The position numbers were made by a program, and so were the translations under genes. From positions 783,501 through 847,500 of the forward strand of contig JACKAC010000001.1 in NCBI GenBank assembly GCA_020635255.1: DNA of 64,000 nucleotides, read 5' to 3'. The notes beneath the pieces were generated by a model. The model was not told where the DNA came from, did no database searches, and was given only the letters and a program-made list of their open reading frames with translations. The DNA is from Ignavibacteriales bacterium. GTDB lineage: Bacteria > Bacteroidota > Ignavibacteria > Tepidaquicellales > Tepidaquicellaceae. Shown in pieces: positions 1 through 8,596 of the stretch (position 1 is its first letter; the number at the start of each line of letters is the position of its first letter).

Positions 1-1364
1 TGATCTCCGGAAAATATTGCCTGCCCGACTCCCAAAACTCGGTAACCTTTATCGGAGAGATCCACAACGGCCTCATTTACAATTTTTTTCTCTGTATCTG
101 TTAAAGTGGATAAGTTTATTAATGCTTCAGGAGCGCCTTTAGCGGCGATTATAATATTACCCTCTTGATTCCCGAAGACGTGAGTCATCATTGGAGGCCT
201 TCCATCGAGGGGGTATTCATGGACCATGCTGTAATCTTTTCGTTCATCAATTGGGAATAGCTTTTCATATGCATTGTGAATGGCTATTTCCATTGTATCA
301 AACGGAATAGGCTCACTTGCCCACATAGCAGTCGCTAACAGTTCTTTCTCTTTATCATTGGTCACATTATTAATATCCTCGACCGGTAAGATATTTTCAC
401 CCAATACAAAGATACTGGATAATTCCATTCTATTTTCTGTTATGGTTCCGGTCTTATCCAGGCAAATGATATTTGCGCTGCCAAGCGATTCTACGGTTTT
501 CGTTTGCTTAACGATAATACCCATCTTCATTAATCGCCATGCACCCAGTGCCATAAAAGTTGTAAACGCTACCGGGATCTCCTCCGGAAGAATACTCATT
601 GCAAGAGTAAGTGCTTTGAGAAGGCTGTCGAGGATGTTTTTGGAGTCGAAGAAATTTAGTATCCATACAAGGAAGAAGATGACAGCGCCTGCTATTACCA
701 TCCTCTTCATAAAATTCCCAATCTGCAGTTGTAACGGAGTCCGTTCTTCCTTAATGGATTCTATACTTTTTCCTATTAAGCCAAGTCTTGTTGCATTTCC
801 TACCTCGGTAACATTGCATATTGCCAGGCCGCCGGATACGGTAGTGCCCATAAAGACTTTGTTGTCTCCGCCATCGGATTTGATCACAGCAGATGATTCA
901 CCGGTTAGAATAGATTCGTTTACGGAGAAATCATTCGATTGAATGATCTTTCCATCGGCAGGTATGGATGATCCTTCTTCGACTATAATACAATCGCCTA
1001 CAACAATATCCTTGATCGGTATTTCTTTGACATCTCCATCACGGATGACCCGGCTGAGCGGTTGTGTAAGGTCTTTGAGAGCCTCGAGAGCGTTACGACT
1101 TCTCGAATCCTGGTAAAGAGAGATGGAGGCAACTAAAATTATAGCGGCTGCCATAAATATCCCGTCTCCGACCTCTCCGCTTATAAAGTACAAAATCGCA
1201 GCGGTCAGCAACAGAAGTATCATCGGTTCGCTCAAAAGATCACCTATTGCTTTTATGAGAAAATGCTTCTTCTTTTGTTCGAATTCATTTATCCCGTACC
1301 TGGCTCTGGAACGTGATACTTCATCTTCACTCAGACCCTGTATGTCAATATTCAGATCTCTCAT
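1..1364 (-). CDS. Cation-transporting P-type ATPase, partial (runs off left edge)
   Basis: Reading the minus strand from the ATG at 1364 gives an open frame of about 454 codons that leaves the window still open. It starts with a cation-ATPase N-terminal domain (about residues 1-45), then membrane segments, an actuator domain with TGES at residues 154-157, the fourth transmembrane helix with PEEIP at 260-264, and the phosphorylation motif DKTGT with the acylated aspartate at 303, followed by part of the nucleotide-binding domain. This order is that of a P2-type (calcium/cation) ATPase, which couples ATP hydrolysis to ion export across the inner membrane. PEEIP in place of the PEGLP of typical calcium pumps leaves the ion uncertain. 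The C-terminal half lies outside the window. The gene stands alone here; a tRNA-Pro diverges from it. Confidence 0.9.
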   Translation of the reverse strand, partial: MRDLNIDIQGLSEDEVSRSRARYGINEFEQKKKHFLIKAIGDLLSEPMILLLLTAAILYFISGEVGDGIFMAAAIILVASISLYQDSRSRNALEALKDLTQPLSRVIRDGDVKEIPIKDIVVGDCIIVEEGSSIPADGKIIQSNDFSVNESILTGESSAVIKSDGGDNKVFMGTTVSGGLAICNVTEVGNATRLGLIGKSIESIKEERTPLQLQIGNFMKRMVIAGAVIFFLVWILNFFDSKNILDSLLKALTLAMSILPEEIPVAFTTFMALGAWRLMKMGIIVKQTKTVESLGSANIICLDKTGTITENRMELSSIFVLGENILPVEDINNVTNDKEKELLATAMWASEPIPFDTMEIAIHNAYEKLFPIDERKDYSMVHEYPLDGRPPMMTHVFGNQEGNIIIAAKGAPEALINLSTLTDTEKKIVNEAVVDLSDKGYRVLGVGQAIFSGD

Positions 1365-1484
1365 TAGTCAAAAATAATTTAAATAATCTTAACGAGCTAT
1401 TAACTAAGAAATGTATAAATTTAAGCTCAAAGCTATAATTTTAGTAAGTGAATTTAATCAGGCTATTTAGTATTTTGAATAGTT

Positions 1485-1558
1485 CGGGGTGTAGATCAGT
1501 TGGTTAGATCGCACGTCTGGGGGGCGTGAGGCCGGTGGTTCGAGTCCACTCACCCCGA
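1485..1558 (+). tRNA. tRNA-Pro (anticodon GGG)
   Basis: The sequence folds as a complete cloverleaf. The acceptor arms CGGGGTG and CACCCCG pair perfectly, the D-arm is GATC/GATC, the anticodon stem is CACGT/GCGTG, and the loop CTGGGGG places GGG at positions 34-36. The T-arm is GGTGG/CCACT with TTCGAGT. The discriminator is A and the CCA end is not encoded. It decodes CCC (and CCU by wobble). It sits between the divergent P-type ATPase and the downstream methyltransferase. Confidence 0.96.
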
Positions 1559-1590
1559 CAAATTCCTTATAACTCTTCACCCACATTATC

Positions 1591-2391
1591 ATGTCTCAGC
1601 CAGCATTTACAGGTACCGTAGCCGAAAATTATGAAAAATATTTTAGCCCGATGTTCTTTGCGGTTCCAGCTAGGGATATTGCCGGCAGAATACCTGTCAA
1701 TATAGAATCAGTTCTTGAACTTGCATGTGGTACAGGGCAGGTTACCAGATTATTAAAAGACAGATTTCCGGATGCAAAAATAATTGGAACTGATCTGTTT
1801 CCGGGGATGATAGAAGTAGCAAAATCTATTACTGGCGAAGATTCAGGAATTAAATGGAAAACTATGGATGCGACCGATATTTCATTCGAGGATGATTTGT
1901 TTGATGCAGTTGTGTGCCAATTCGGTGTTATGTTCTTCCCTGATAAGCAAAAGGCTTTCAATGAAGCTTACAGAGTATTAAAACCCGGCGGAACATTTAT
2001 ATTTAGCACCTGGGACACCATTGAAAAACAACATATTGCAGAGGTAAATGTAGAAGTTGTAAATTCATTTTTTCCGAATGACCCTGTCACATTTTTCGAT
2101 ATACCTTTTTCAATGAGCGATCCCTCGGAAATGGAAGAGCTTATGAATGGCGCAGGTTTTAAAAATGTATCAATTGAGTATGTAGATCTTGAAGGAAGTA
2201 CGGCTTCAGCTGAAGAGGCAGCAAAGGGATTTTTATTAGGAAACCCGATTTATAATTATATTTGTGAAAGAGATGAAAACCTCCTCCCTGAGATATTAAG
2301 TGCCGTTCGGGAAAGGTTCGCTAAGGAATTTGGCGCCGGGGCTTTTAAGATCCCGCTGTCGGTGATAGTATCATCCGGAACGAAGTCATAA
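1591..2391 (+). CDS. Class I SAM-dependent methyltransferase
   Basis: A 266-residue protein with the Methyltransf_11/25 type Rossmann fold. Motif I is ELACGTG at residues 43-49, the ribose-binding acidic loop is GTDLFPGM, motif II lies around DAVVCQFGVMFF, and the post-II motif is RVLKPGGTFIF. The first 20 residues are typical of soluble UbiE/COQ5-like methyltransferases of unknown substrate. No membrane segment or secretion signal is visible. The ATG follows the tRNA-Pro by 32 bases and has no clear Shine-Dalgarno sequence. The gene is monocistronic and converges on a T9SS gene. The substrate cannot be told from the sequence. Confidence 0.85.
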   Translation: MSQPAFTGTVAENYEKYFSPMFFAVPARDIAGRIPVNIESVLELACGTGQVTRLLKDRFPDAKIIGTDLFPGMIEVAKSITGEDSGIKWKTMDATDISFEDDLFDAVVCQFGVMFFPDKQKAFNEAYRVLKPGGTFIFSTWDTIEKQHIAEVNVEVVNSFFPNDPVTFFDIPFSMSDPSEMEELMNGAGFKNVSIEYVDLEGSTASAEEAAKGFLLGNPIYNYICERDENLLPEILSAVRERFAKEFGAGAFKIPLSVIVSSGTKS

Positions 2392-2410
2392 TAAAACTCC
2401 GGCCAATATA

Positions 2411-3904
2411 CTACTTTATCAAAACCATCTTTTTTGTACTGACAAAGCCGCCGGCTTCAAGCTTGTAGAAATAAACCCCGCCCGAAAGTTTCTCTGCATT
2501 CCATTTGGGTTCGTATGTTCCGGCGCTCAGTTCTCCGTCTATAAGTGTTTCAACTTCTTTGCCTAAAACATCATATATGACGAGTTTGACATTCGAAGAA
2601 ACAGGTAATTCGAATCTTATCTTTGTGCCCGGGTTGAACGGATTAGGATAGTTCTGAAAAAGGTGGAATTTTTCCGGAATCTCTGAATTTATATTCACCA
2701 ATCCGACAAGATTTCCTGTTGGATTACGCTTGTAGTAAATCTCAAAATTCCCATCTCTGTGGTCGATCCAAACAACATGCACGGCTTGATTTGATATCGA
2801 TACTGAAGGATAGATAGAGTCATCGAATGCATTTGTCAGTCTTGTGTCAGGTCCCCAATTTATACCGCCGTTAGTAGAACGTTTGTTGTAAATCTCAAAA
2901 TTTCCATCGCGGTCATCACACCAAATAACCTGCACAATCTGACCGGACGAGGCAACAGAAGGGTAAAGAGAATATACGTTAGAAGCAATCAAAGGAGCAT
3001 CAGTACTCCAGGTAATACCTCCGTCTGTCGAGCGTTTATAAAATATATTAAAATATCCGCCCTGCTCATTATTGTCTCCACTCCTTTCATCATTCCATAC
3101 AATATGAACTACAGAATCGGATACCGATATACAGGGAGACTGGGAGACCGTGACAAGATTTGTCAGCTGTGTGTCAGCACCCCAGGTAACACCGCCATCT
3201 GTAGAGCGTTTGTAGTATATTTTGAAAGCGTTACCAACACGGCTATCTGCCCATGCAACATGAACGACCGAACCTGATACACATATGGCAGGTTTCTGTG
3301 AAGCAGAAACGGTATCCGTCAGACGTGTATCGGCTCCCCAGCTTGCGCCGCCGTCAGTAGATCGTTTGTAGTATATCCCGGAGTTTCCTTCGCGGTCATC
3401 ACGCCATACAACTCTCACATCCTGCCCGGAAGATGATATGCAGGGATCAATTGAAAAATCTGGATTATTAGTAAGCCTTGTGTCAGTACTCCAGCTTACT
3501 CCTGAATTTGTAGAGCGTTTGTAGTAAATTTCCAGGTTCCCGTCGCGTGTATCTTCCCATACGACATGCACAATTGTACCGGATACTGAAATTGAAGGAT
3601 GCTGAGAAATAGAAGCATTATTTGTCAGGCGCGTATCGGCTCCCCAGGTAGCTCCTCCGTCTGTAGAGCGTTTGTGGTAAATTTCAGAATTCCCGTCCCG
3701 TCTATCTTCCCATGAGGCATACACAAAATTACCGGTTGACGCTATACACCAGGCATTGTTAGTGGATGTAAAGGATGAGGCAGTGTCATTTGTCAGCCGT
3801 GAATCGGCCTGCCACTGAGCATATGATTCAGTATACTTAAATATGGTTACTGTAACAGTTAATACAAGGAAAGAAAATAAAAAGATTGAAATGATGGTTT
3901 TCAT
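2411..3904 (-). CDS. Secreted BNR/sialidase-like repeat protein with T9SS sorting domain
   Basis: About 497 residues if begun at the ATG at 3904, which gives a clean signal peptide (MKTIISIFLFSF...) after an AGGGGAAAA ribosome site. An upstream in-frame start at 3937 would add 11 polar residues before the signal and is less likely. The body is a tandem repeat of about 50 residues, with recurring words such as IYYKRSTDGG, WGADTRLTN and VVHVVW, as in BNR/sialidase beta-propellers. The last 80 residues are a T9SS type A domain: NYPNPFNPGTKIRFELP, then GVYFYKLEAG and KKMVLIK. It is probably exported through the outer membrane by T9SS, with cleavage of the tail. There is no sign of catalytic residues; a surface adhesin or binding role is an inference. 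Confidence 0.88.
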   Translation of the reverse strand: MKTIISIFLFSFLVLTVTVTIFKYTESYAQWQADSRLTNDTASSFTSTNNAWCIASTGNFVYASWEDRRDGNSEIYHKRSTDGGATWGADTRLTNNASISQHPSISVSGTIVHVVWEDTRDGNLEIYYKRSTNSGVSWSTDTRLTNNPDFSIDPCISSSGQDVRVVWRDDREGNSGIYYKRSTDGGASWGADTRLTDTVSASQKPAICVSGSVVHVAWADSRVGNAFKIYYKRSTDGGVTWGADTQLTNLVTVSQSPCISVSDSVVHIVWNDERSGDNNEQGGYFNIFYKRSTDGGITWSTDAPLIASNVYSLYPSVASSGQIVQVIWCDDRDGNFEIYNKRSTNGGINWGPDTRLTNAFDDSIYPSVSISNQAVHVVWIDHRDGNFEIYYKRNPTGNLVGLVNINSEIPEKFHLFQNYPNPFNPGTKIRFELPVSSNVKLVIYDVLGKEVETLIDGELSAGTYEPKWNAEKLSGGVYFYKLEAGGFVSTKKMVLIK

Positions 3905-4027
3905 TTTTCCCCTATTGCAGAATTTATTGGAAAACAATTATACCTTAAGTATTTGACATTTTCAAGTAGTGGAAAAAGGCATGCAAATGCTGTGCTTTAG
4001 TAAGTAATAAATTTAAAAGTATTTATG

Positions 4028-4035
4028 TATCTTTG
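4028..4035 (+). promoter_or_regulatory. Probable -7 promoter element for radC
   Basis: TATCTTTG matches the Bacteroidota -7 consensus TAnnTTTG and lies 14 bases before the radC ATG. No TTG is found 20 bases further upstream, so the assignment rests on one element only and the leader would be very short. Confidence 0.35.
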
Positions 4036-4049
4036 AGTTCACAAAAAGT

Positions 4050-4775
4050 ATGAGCGCGGAATACAAAAATACTTCCAAATCCTTTACTGTACACGACCTT
4101 CCCCTTAACGACCGCCCGCGTGAACGTCTCAAATCATCCGGACCTGGAGCGCTCTCGAACGTAGAGCTTCTTGCTCTTATTATGGGCAGGGGAATAAAGG
4201 GTGAGTCGGTGATGGACACTGCGCGGAAGCTTCTCTCTCATTTCGGTTCGCTAAAGAATGTGTTAGAGGCAACACTTGAAGAGCTTACTCAAATTAGAGG
4301 GCTTGGTCCAGCAAAAGCATCACAGCTCGTTGCATGCTTTGAAATTGCCAGGAGGATAGCTAAGGAAGACATTGAGTCTGAATCGGAACGTCTGAATAGC
4401 GATGCGATCACCAATCCTCTGGATGCGGCTAAGCTCGTTCGTTCACACATAACGGATTTCTCGAAAGAGAATTTTTTTGTTATCTCGCTTGATACTAGGA
4501 ACCGCCTTATCGCGATAGAAAAGGTTTCGCTTGGGACGCTCAACGCAAGTCTCGTACATCCTCGTGAGACATTCGAATCTGCCATACGAAAGCATGCCGC
4601 GCAGATAATGATAGCGCACAATCATCCATCTGGCGGTACCGAACCCTCGGAAGAGGATCTAAAGATCACAAAAAGACTTTATGATGCGGGAAAAATTATG
4701 GGGATTGACCTGCTTGATCATATAATTGTGACCAAACATAATTATATGAGCTTTATGGAGAGAGGACTAATATAG
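4050..4775 (+). CDS. radC: RadC-family JAB/MPN domain protein
   Basis: 241 residues, the usual length for RadC. The N-terminal part (about 20-100) is a UPF0758 helix-hairpin-helix domain, with IRGLGPAKASQL as the hairpin. The C-terminal part is a JAMM metallopeptidase-like domain with H190-N-H192-P-S-G and D203, matching the JAMM zinc pattern H-x-H-x10-D. Despite its name, the family's role in DNA repair is not established. The ATG lies just after a TATCTTTG promoter element. The gene ends two bases before the convergent DUF1737 gene, with no clear terminator between them. Confidence 0.93.
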   Translation: MSAEYKNTSKSFTVHDLPLNDRPRERLKSSGPGALSNVELLALIMGRGIKGESVMDTARKLLSHFGSLKNVLEATLEELTQIRGLGPAKASQLVACFEIARRIAKEDIESESERLNSDAITNPLDAAKLVRSHITDFSKENFFVISLDTRNRLIAIEKVSLGTLNASLVHPRETFESAIRKHAAQIMIAHNHPSGGTEPSEEDLKITKRLYDAGKIMGIDLLDHIIVTKHNYMSFMERGLI

Positions 4776-4777
4776 CT

Positions 4778-4966
4778 TTAGTAGTCATAATCACCATCCT
4801 CTTCATCCTCCATATCATCCATTTCATAGAATACCATTGTCTGAAAATATATCCCATCCGGTGAAACACACGCTCCACCTTCCGGCTCCCAACCCTCATT
4901 CATCAGGTCATTTACTATTCTTTCGAGTTCGGGAATGCTTTGCGCAGTAGCTATTTTATATTCCAT
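4778..4966 (-). CDS. Small DUF1737-type acidic protein
   Basis: 62 residues. The core YKIATAQSIPELERIVNDLM...GWEPEGG fits the DUF1737 family of short bacterial proteins of unknown function. The last 13 residues are almost entirely Asp and Glu with two Tyr (DDMEDEEDGDYDY). No membrane segment or signal is present, so it is likely cytosolic. The ATG at 4966 is the only start that includes the conserved N-terminus. It is convergent with radC, with a two-base gap. A function cannot be given. Confidence 0.75.
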   Translation of the reverse strand: MEYKIATAQSIPELERIVNDLMNEGWEPEGGACVSPDGIYFQTMVFYEMDDMEDEEDGDYDY

Positions 4967-5115
4967 GGTATGATTTGTAGTTTGAATTATGGGATATTAA
5001 ATTACTTGTTTACGTCCCCAAATTCAAACTATTTATTTTTTCTATAAAAAAGAACAAATTTTTCGGTTTAAATTTAAAATGATATTTAAGATTTTGCTTT
5101 ACTGAGATAAAAGCT

Positions 5116-6069
5116 ATGGAATATAAAGATTATTATAAAATACTTGATGTTGAAAAGAATGCTTCCCAGGATGACATTAAAAAAGCCTTCCGGAAACTAG
5201 CTATTAAATATCACCCGGATAAAACGAAAGGTGATAAGGCTTCAGAGGAGAAATTTAAGGAAGTGAATGAAGCATATGAGGTACTTCGCGATCCTGAAAA
5301 GAGAAAGAAATACGATACTCTAGGCTCGAACTGGAAGCAGTATGAACAGGCAGGTGGTCAGGGCGGATTTGACTGGTCGCAGTTTTATGACCAGACTGGG
5401 GGAGGACAAAGGTCATACAGGTTTGAGACGGGAGGAAGCGACAGTGACTTTTTTGGCGGTGGAGTATTCAGTGACTTCTTCGAGCAAATGTTCGGTGGCG
5501 GCGGCGGTGGTAGTTTCGGCGGACAACGCAGGAGAGCCGGAGGTGCGATACCCGTTCGCGGACATGACCTTACCGCCGAGATGGAGATAACACTCCATGA
5601 AGCTTACAACGGTGTTTCAAAGACTTTCCGGTTGGAAGGTGAAGCTATCAAGCTTAATATTAAAGCCGGTATCAAAGACGGCCAGGTATTAAAACTTGGT
5701 GGGAAAGGTGCTCCGGGCATTAACAGCGGACAGCCGGGTGATCTGCTTCTAACAATAAATGTAGCTAGAGATCCTAATTACGATAGAAGAGGGGACGATC
5801 TTTATGCGGATCTGCCGGTAGACCTATATACTGCAGTCCTTGGGGGCAAGGCTCAGTTCCAGACTCTAAAGGGTAAAGTAAATGTGACCATATCTGCTGG
5901 CACGGAAAGCGGGAAACTCTTAAAACTTCCCGCGATGGGAATGCCTTCTTATTCGGCTAAAGGGAAATTTGGGGATCTTTATCTCAAAGTAGAGATACAG
6001 GTACCGCAGAATCTGAATGAGAAGGAGAAGGAGTTATTCGAGGAATTGAAAGCCCTGAGAGGCAAATAA
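5116..6069 (+). CDS. cbpA: DnaJ-family co-chaperone (CbpA type, no zinc finger)
   Basis: 317 residues. A J-domain occupies about residues 1-70, with the Hsp70-stimulating H33-P34-D35. It is followed by a Gly/Phe-rich linker (about 75-145, including a run of Gly) and the two DnaJ C-terminal substrate-binding beta domains (about 150-310). The four CxxCxGxG repeats of true DnaJ are absent, which makes this a class II, CbpA-like protein. It would deliver clients to DnaK in the cytosol. It stands alone, with a tRNA-Leu downstream and no dnaK nearby. The ATG at 5116 is preceded by an AT-rich leader with no strong Shine-Dalgarno. Confidence 0.92.
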   Translation: MEYKDYYKILDVEKNASQDDIKKAFRKLAIKYHPDKTKGDKASEEKFKEVNEAYEVLRDPEKRKKYDTLGSNWKQYEQAGGQGGFDWSQFYDQTGGGQRSYRFETGGSDSDFFGGGVFSDFFEQMFGGGGGGSFGGQRRRAGGAIPVRGHDLTAEMEITLHEAYNGVSKTFRLEGEAIKLNIKAGIKDGQVLKLGGKGAPGINSGQPGDLLLTINVARDPNYDRRGDDLYADLPVDLYTAVLGGKAQFQTLKGKVNVTISAGTESGKLLKLPAMGMPSYSAKGKFGDLYLKVEIQVPQNLNEKEKELFEELKALRGK

Positions 6070-6130
6070 ATCAGTTTTAGAAGAAATTCGAAATTATTAT
6101 ATTAGCAGTTCGGTTTGTAAAAAGGTAGTA

Positions 6131-6213
6131 GCGGTGGTGGCGGAACTGGTAGACGCGCCATCTTGAGGGGGTGGTGCCACCTAGGCGTGGGGGTTCGAGT
6201 CCCCCCCACCGCA
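6131..6213 (+). tRNA. tRNA-Leu (anticodon GAG)
   Basis: 83 nt with the long variable arm of class II tRNAs (TGCCACCTAGGCGTG). The acceptor arms GCGGTGG and CCACCGC pair perfectly. The anticodon stem is CCATC/GGTGG and the loop TTGAGGG places GAG at 34-36, reading CUC and CUU. The T-arm is GGGGT/CCCCC with TTCGAGT. CCA is not encoded. A perfect-palindrome terminator follows within 10 bases. Confidence 0.96.
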
Positions 6214-6220
6214 CAAAAGA

Positions 6221-6251
6221 AAGCCCGATGAATATATTCATCGGGCTTTTT
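6221..6251. terminator. Bidirectional intrinsic terminator
   Basis: A perfect inverted repeat of 14 bp per arm occupies 6221-6248, ending in a T-run on the plus strand and a T-rich tract on the minus strand. It can end the tRNA-Leu transcript from the left and the lipoprotein pair, whose last stop codon is two bases away, from the right. Confidence 0.85.
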
Positions 6252-6252
6252 G

Positions 6253-7200
6253 TCATTTCCAACCTTCCATTCTTTCATTTGCTTTTTTATAGTATTGGTC
6301 ATAAGCCAATTTAAACTCTATACACTCTGCAACCTTTCCGTGGGTATATTTTTCTATTAGAGAAAGAAAATAATTTCTTCTTTGTTCGTAGTCCCAATTT
6401 AATTTATTTCTTAAATAATTTGATACTCTATTTAAAACCATTATGGTCTCATAGGTCGCATTGTTGTCTAAGAAGTGATCGATATTGCTAAAAAGTTTGA
6501 TACTGTCACCTTCAGCAGCTAAGTAGTAAATATATTCACTAAATATTTGAGGATAAAATTTTGAATCTGGAAATTCATCGACGAGATATTTCAATCTTTC
6601 AATCTGACTATCGAATTTTTTGGTATTGTTGAAAAGAATGCTGCATACTTTTTCTTCTTTTCCTCCAGCCGGTAATATCTCTATTTTAATAGAATTTGAT
6701 TCGAGAGGAGGTGGATAATTTATCTTTTTGCCGCCTGGGACAAGATATACATATTTAATTTGAGAATATTTGTCATAACTTCCTTTAATATCATAAATTC
6801 CTTTTGTTACGTATCTTTGATCAAAATAATTCTCTGTTAGGTTTATAAAGGATATGAAAGATGAACCTGGTGACACTTTGATAGAATCAAGTGCCCCCAT
6901 CCTCTCGTCATCCTCTCGCAGACGTATATTTTCATTGCCGTTATTGCTCACTATTTTAAGTGGGACAGATAATTTATCGGGCAAATATGTTAAGTAGTAA
7001 TCGGTATCTGTATTGTTATGGATACTAATTTTTAACCAGATATTTTCTCCAAATATATAATTATCATACTCAGGCTCTATAACAAGTTGAACTTCACCTT
7101 CCTTTATAGGAATATTGTGATTTGAGAGTATAGGTTCATTTTTAGGACTTTCGGAACAACCGCTCAACAGAATCAATATTAGAAATATGTATTTAATCAT
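6253..7200 (-). CDS. Lipoprotein of unknown function, paralogue of its upstream neighbour
   Basis: 315 residues. A lipoprotein signal with lipobox LLSGC is at the N-terminus (Cys15), so it is probably anchored in the envelope. About residues 45-160 form a beta-rich domain (YIFGENIWLKISIHNN...DYY) of the kind seen in immunoglobulin-like or intracellular proteinase inhibitor-like folds. The rest is helical, with a tetratricopeptide-like feel. The upstream gene has the same arrangement and near-identical words, so the two arose by duplication. They overlap by four bases (ATGA), so translation is probably coupled. I do not recognise the family and give no function. Confidence 0.75.
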   Translation of the reverse strand: MIKYIFLILILLSGCSESPKNEPILSNHNIPIKEGEVQLVIEPEYDNYIFGENIWLKISIHNNTDTDYYLTYLPDKLSVPLKIVSNNGNENIRLREDDERMGALDSIKVSPGSSFISFINLTENYFDQRYVTKGIYDIKGSYDKYSQIKYVYLVPGGKKINYPPPLESNSIKIEILPAGGKEEKVCSILFNNTKKFDSQIERLKYLVDEFPDSKFYPQIFSEYIYYLAAEGDSIKLFSNIDHFLDNNATYETIMVLNRVSNYLRNKLNWDYEQRRNYFLSLIEKYTHGKVAECIEFKLAYDQYYKKANERMEGWK

Positions 7201-8030
7201 TTGGATTTTTTGAGAAGATACATTGAGACTTCTTCTGTCATTGTGCCGGGATATTGTTCGGCTAATTTAGCAATTTCAGAATTTATATCCGAAGAATTTA
7301 GTTCTTTTATCTTTTCGAGATAGAACTGATGATAAAGTAATGCATAATAAACTTCATACGAATTGTTGTATTTTTCATAGAAATCCGTATAGAGTTGCTC
7401 ATATCGCAGGGAATCTGTTATAATCCCATTCAAAACGATTTTAAAGTAAAGTGAAGGCGTATAGGGTGATACAGGATATTTATAATACAAACCTTCATAA
7501 TCATTTTTGGATGACTCCCGGTATTTTGGATTTGTATTAACTTTTTTATGAATCTCTCTGATATTTTCAAATACCGTCCTATCGTCATTAACCGGCTCAG
7601 TTATATCAAAACTAATTGTATTCGATTGGATATTCTGAAAACTACAGACTACACTATAATTCCCATCACCTCCCTTGATGCCATCATTAAGCTGATGGTA
7701 ATAGATAAGCGTGTCATTCTTTCTTAAGACTTTCTTTATGGGCCACCAATCCACTGAACCTGCCAATTCATTTCTTTGATTGTTAAAGGGACTGGTAACT
7801 AATGTACGAATAGCCCCTCCAACAAAAAAACCTGTATAGTAATAATCTTCCTCGGAATTGTTTATAAGAGATATTTTGAGCCAGGCATTTTCACCCAGAA
7901 GGTAATTTGACTTTGAAGTCCGAATTGTAAAGTAAATTCCCTGATTTTGATCTAATTTATCCTGATAAATAGCTGTAAGTGGAAGTGAAAAAGTCAAGAA
8001 AAGAGTTAATATTACTCGGTAGGGGCTCAT
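7197..8030 (-). CDS. Exported protein of unknown function, paralogue of the downstream lipoprotein
   Basis: 277 residues with a hydrophobic N-terminal signal (about residues 5-20) but no lipobox cysteine. The N-terminal domain has YLLGENAWLKISLINNSEEDYY, clearly related to YIFGENIWLKISIHNN in the next gene. The C-terminal half is helical and repeat-like (NSYEVYYALLYHQFYLEKI). It is the first gene of a two-gene operon. The ATG at 8030 is the only start giving the signal peptide. Whether it is periplasmic or membrane-tethered by an uncleaved signal cannot be decided. Confidence 0.72.
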   Translation of the reverse strand: MSPYRVILTLFLTFSLPLTAIYQDKLDQNQGIYFTIRTSKSNYLLGENAWLKISLINNSEEDYYYTGFFVGGAIRTLVTSPFNNQRNELAGSVDWWPIKKVLRKNDTLIYYHQLNDGIKGGDGNYSVVCSFQNIQSNTISFDITEPVNDDRTVFENIREIHKKVNTNPKYRESSKNDYEGLYYKYPVSPYTPSLYFKIVLNGIITDSLRYEQLYTDFYEKYNNSYEVYYALLYHQFYLEKIKELNSSDINSEIAKLAEQYPGTMTEEVSMYLLKKSK

Positions 8031-8063
8031 AATTATGATACCAAAGTTTTAAGTAACTGTTCC

Positions 8064-8092
8064 AAATAAAAAAACCCGGCATAACCGGGTTT
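8064..8092 (-). terminator. Terminator of the doxX-VOC operon
   Basis: The arms AAACCCGG (8072-8079) and CCGGGTTT (8085-8092) form an 8-bp stem with a five-base loop. Read on the minus strand the stem is followed by a run of T, so it would end the operon that runs from 10914 down to 8109. Confidence 0.82.
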
Positions 8093-8108
8093 GAATAAAA
8101 TGTAACTC

Positions 8109-8534
8109 TTACTTTTCCTTTCTTCGCGCTAACCATGCATCTAAGCTGTACTTACCTGCGCCCAGAAACACCAATGCAACAAATACTGTAAACAGTCTAA
8201 GAGGATTGCTGACTGTACCCCACGGATCGAGTTTGTGAAGATGCTGAAATGTAGCCATTAACATAGTAAATGCCATGAATGCTGAAGCGGGACGTGTAAA
8301 CAGTCCCAGTACGAGAAGTAATCCTCCTCCGAACTCACTCGCCGCTGCCATAAATCCCCAAAACTCAGGAGCAAAAGAAATACCAACATTGCCCATAGCG
8401 CCTCCAACCTTAGCCCACATATCCGGACCACCCTGTATTTTTGGAAGACCGTGAACAAGAAGAAATGTTAATCCCACTCCAAGCCGCATAATGAGAATTC
8501 CAAGATCTTTATTCCTTTCTAGAAAATCCTTCAA
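8109..8534 (-). CDS. DoxX-family membrane protein
   Basis: 141 residues with about four transmembrane helices, including LGILIMRLGVGLTFLLVHG, FWGFMAAASEFGGGLLLVLG and a C-terminal LFTVFVALVFLGAGK. This is the DoxX/YphA fold of small inner-membrane proteins; some members take part in thiol or quinol-linked redox stress defence. It starts with TTG at 8534 behind a strong AAAGGAGG site four bases away. It is the last gene of the operon, 62 bases after the VOC gene, and is followed by a terminator. A redox or stress role is inferred from family and context only. Confidence 0.87.
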   Translation of the reverse strand: MKDFLERNKDLGILIMRLGVGLTFLLVHGLPKIQGGPDMWAKVGGAMGNVGISFAPEFWGFMAAASEFGGGLLLVLGLFTRPASAFMAFTMLMATFQHLHKLDPWGTVSNPLRLFTVFVALVFLGAGKYSLDAWLARRKEK

Positions 8535-8596
8535 TGTTCCTCCTTTATTTTTTATTACTTAACCGCACAGCACAAGATAAAGATTCCCTTTAATTT

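Noticed and set aside
280..1377. Plus-strand open frames of 220 and 84 codons
   Set aside because: They lie opposite the P-type ATPase frame, which has all family motifs on the minus strand; the plus frames have no recognisable domain.
2411..3904. Regular repeats about 150 bases apart, looked at as a possible CRISPR or satellite
   Set aside because: They are coding repeats of BNR type with variable silent sites and no constant spacer; the frame stays open throughout.
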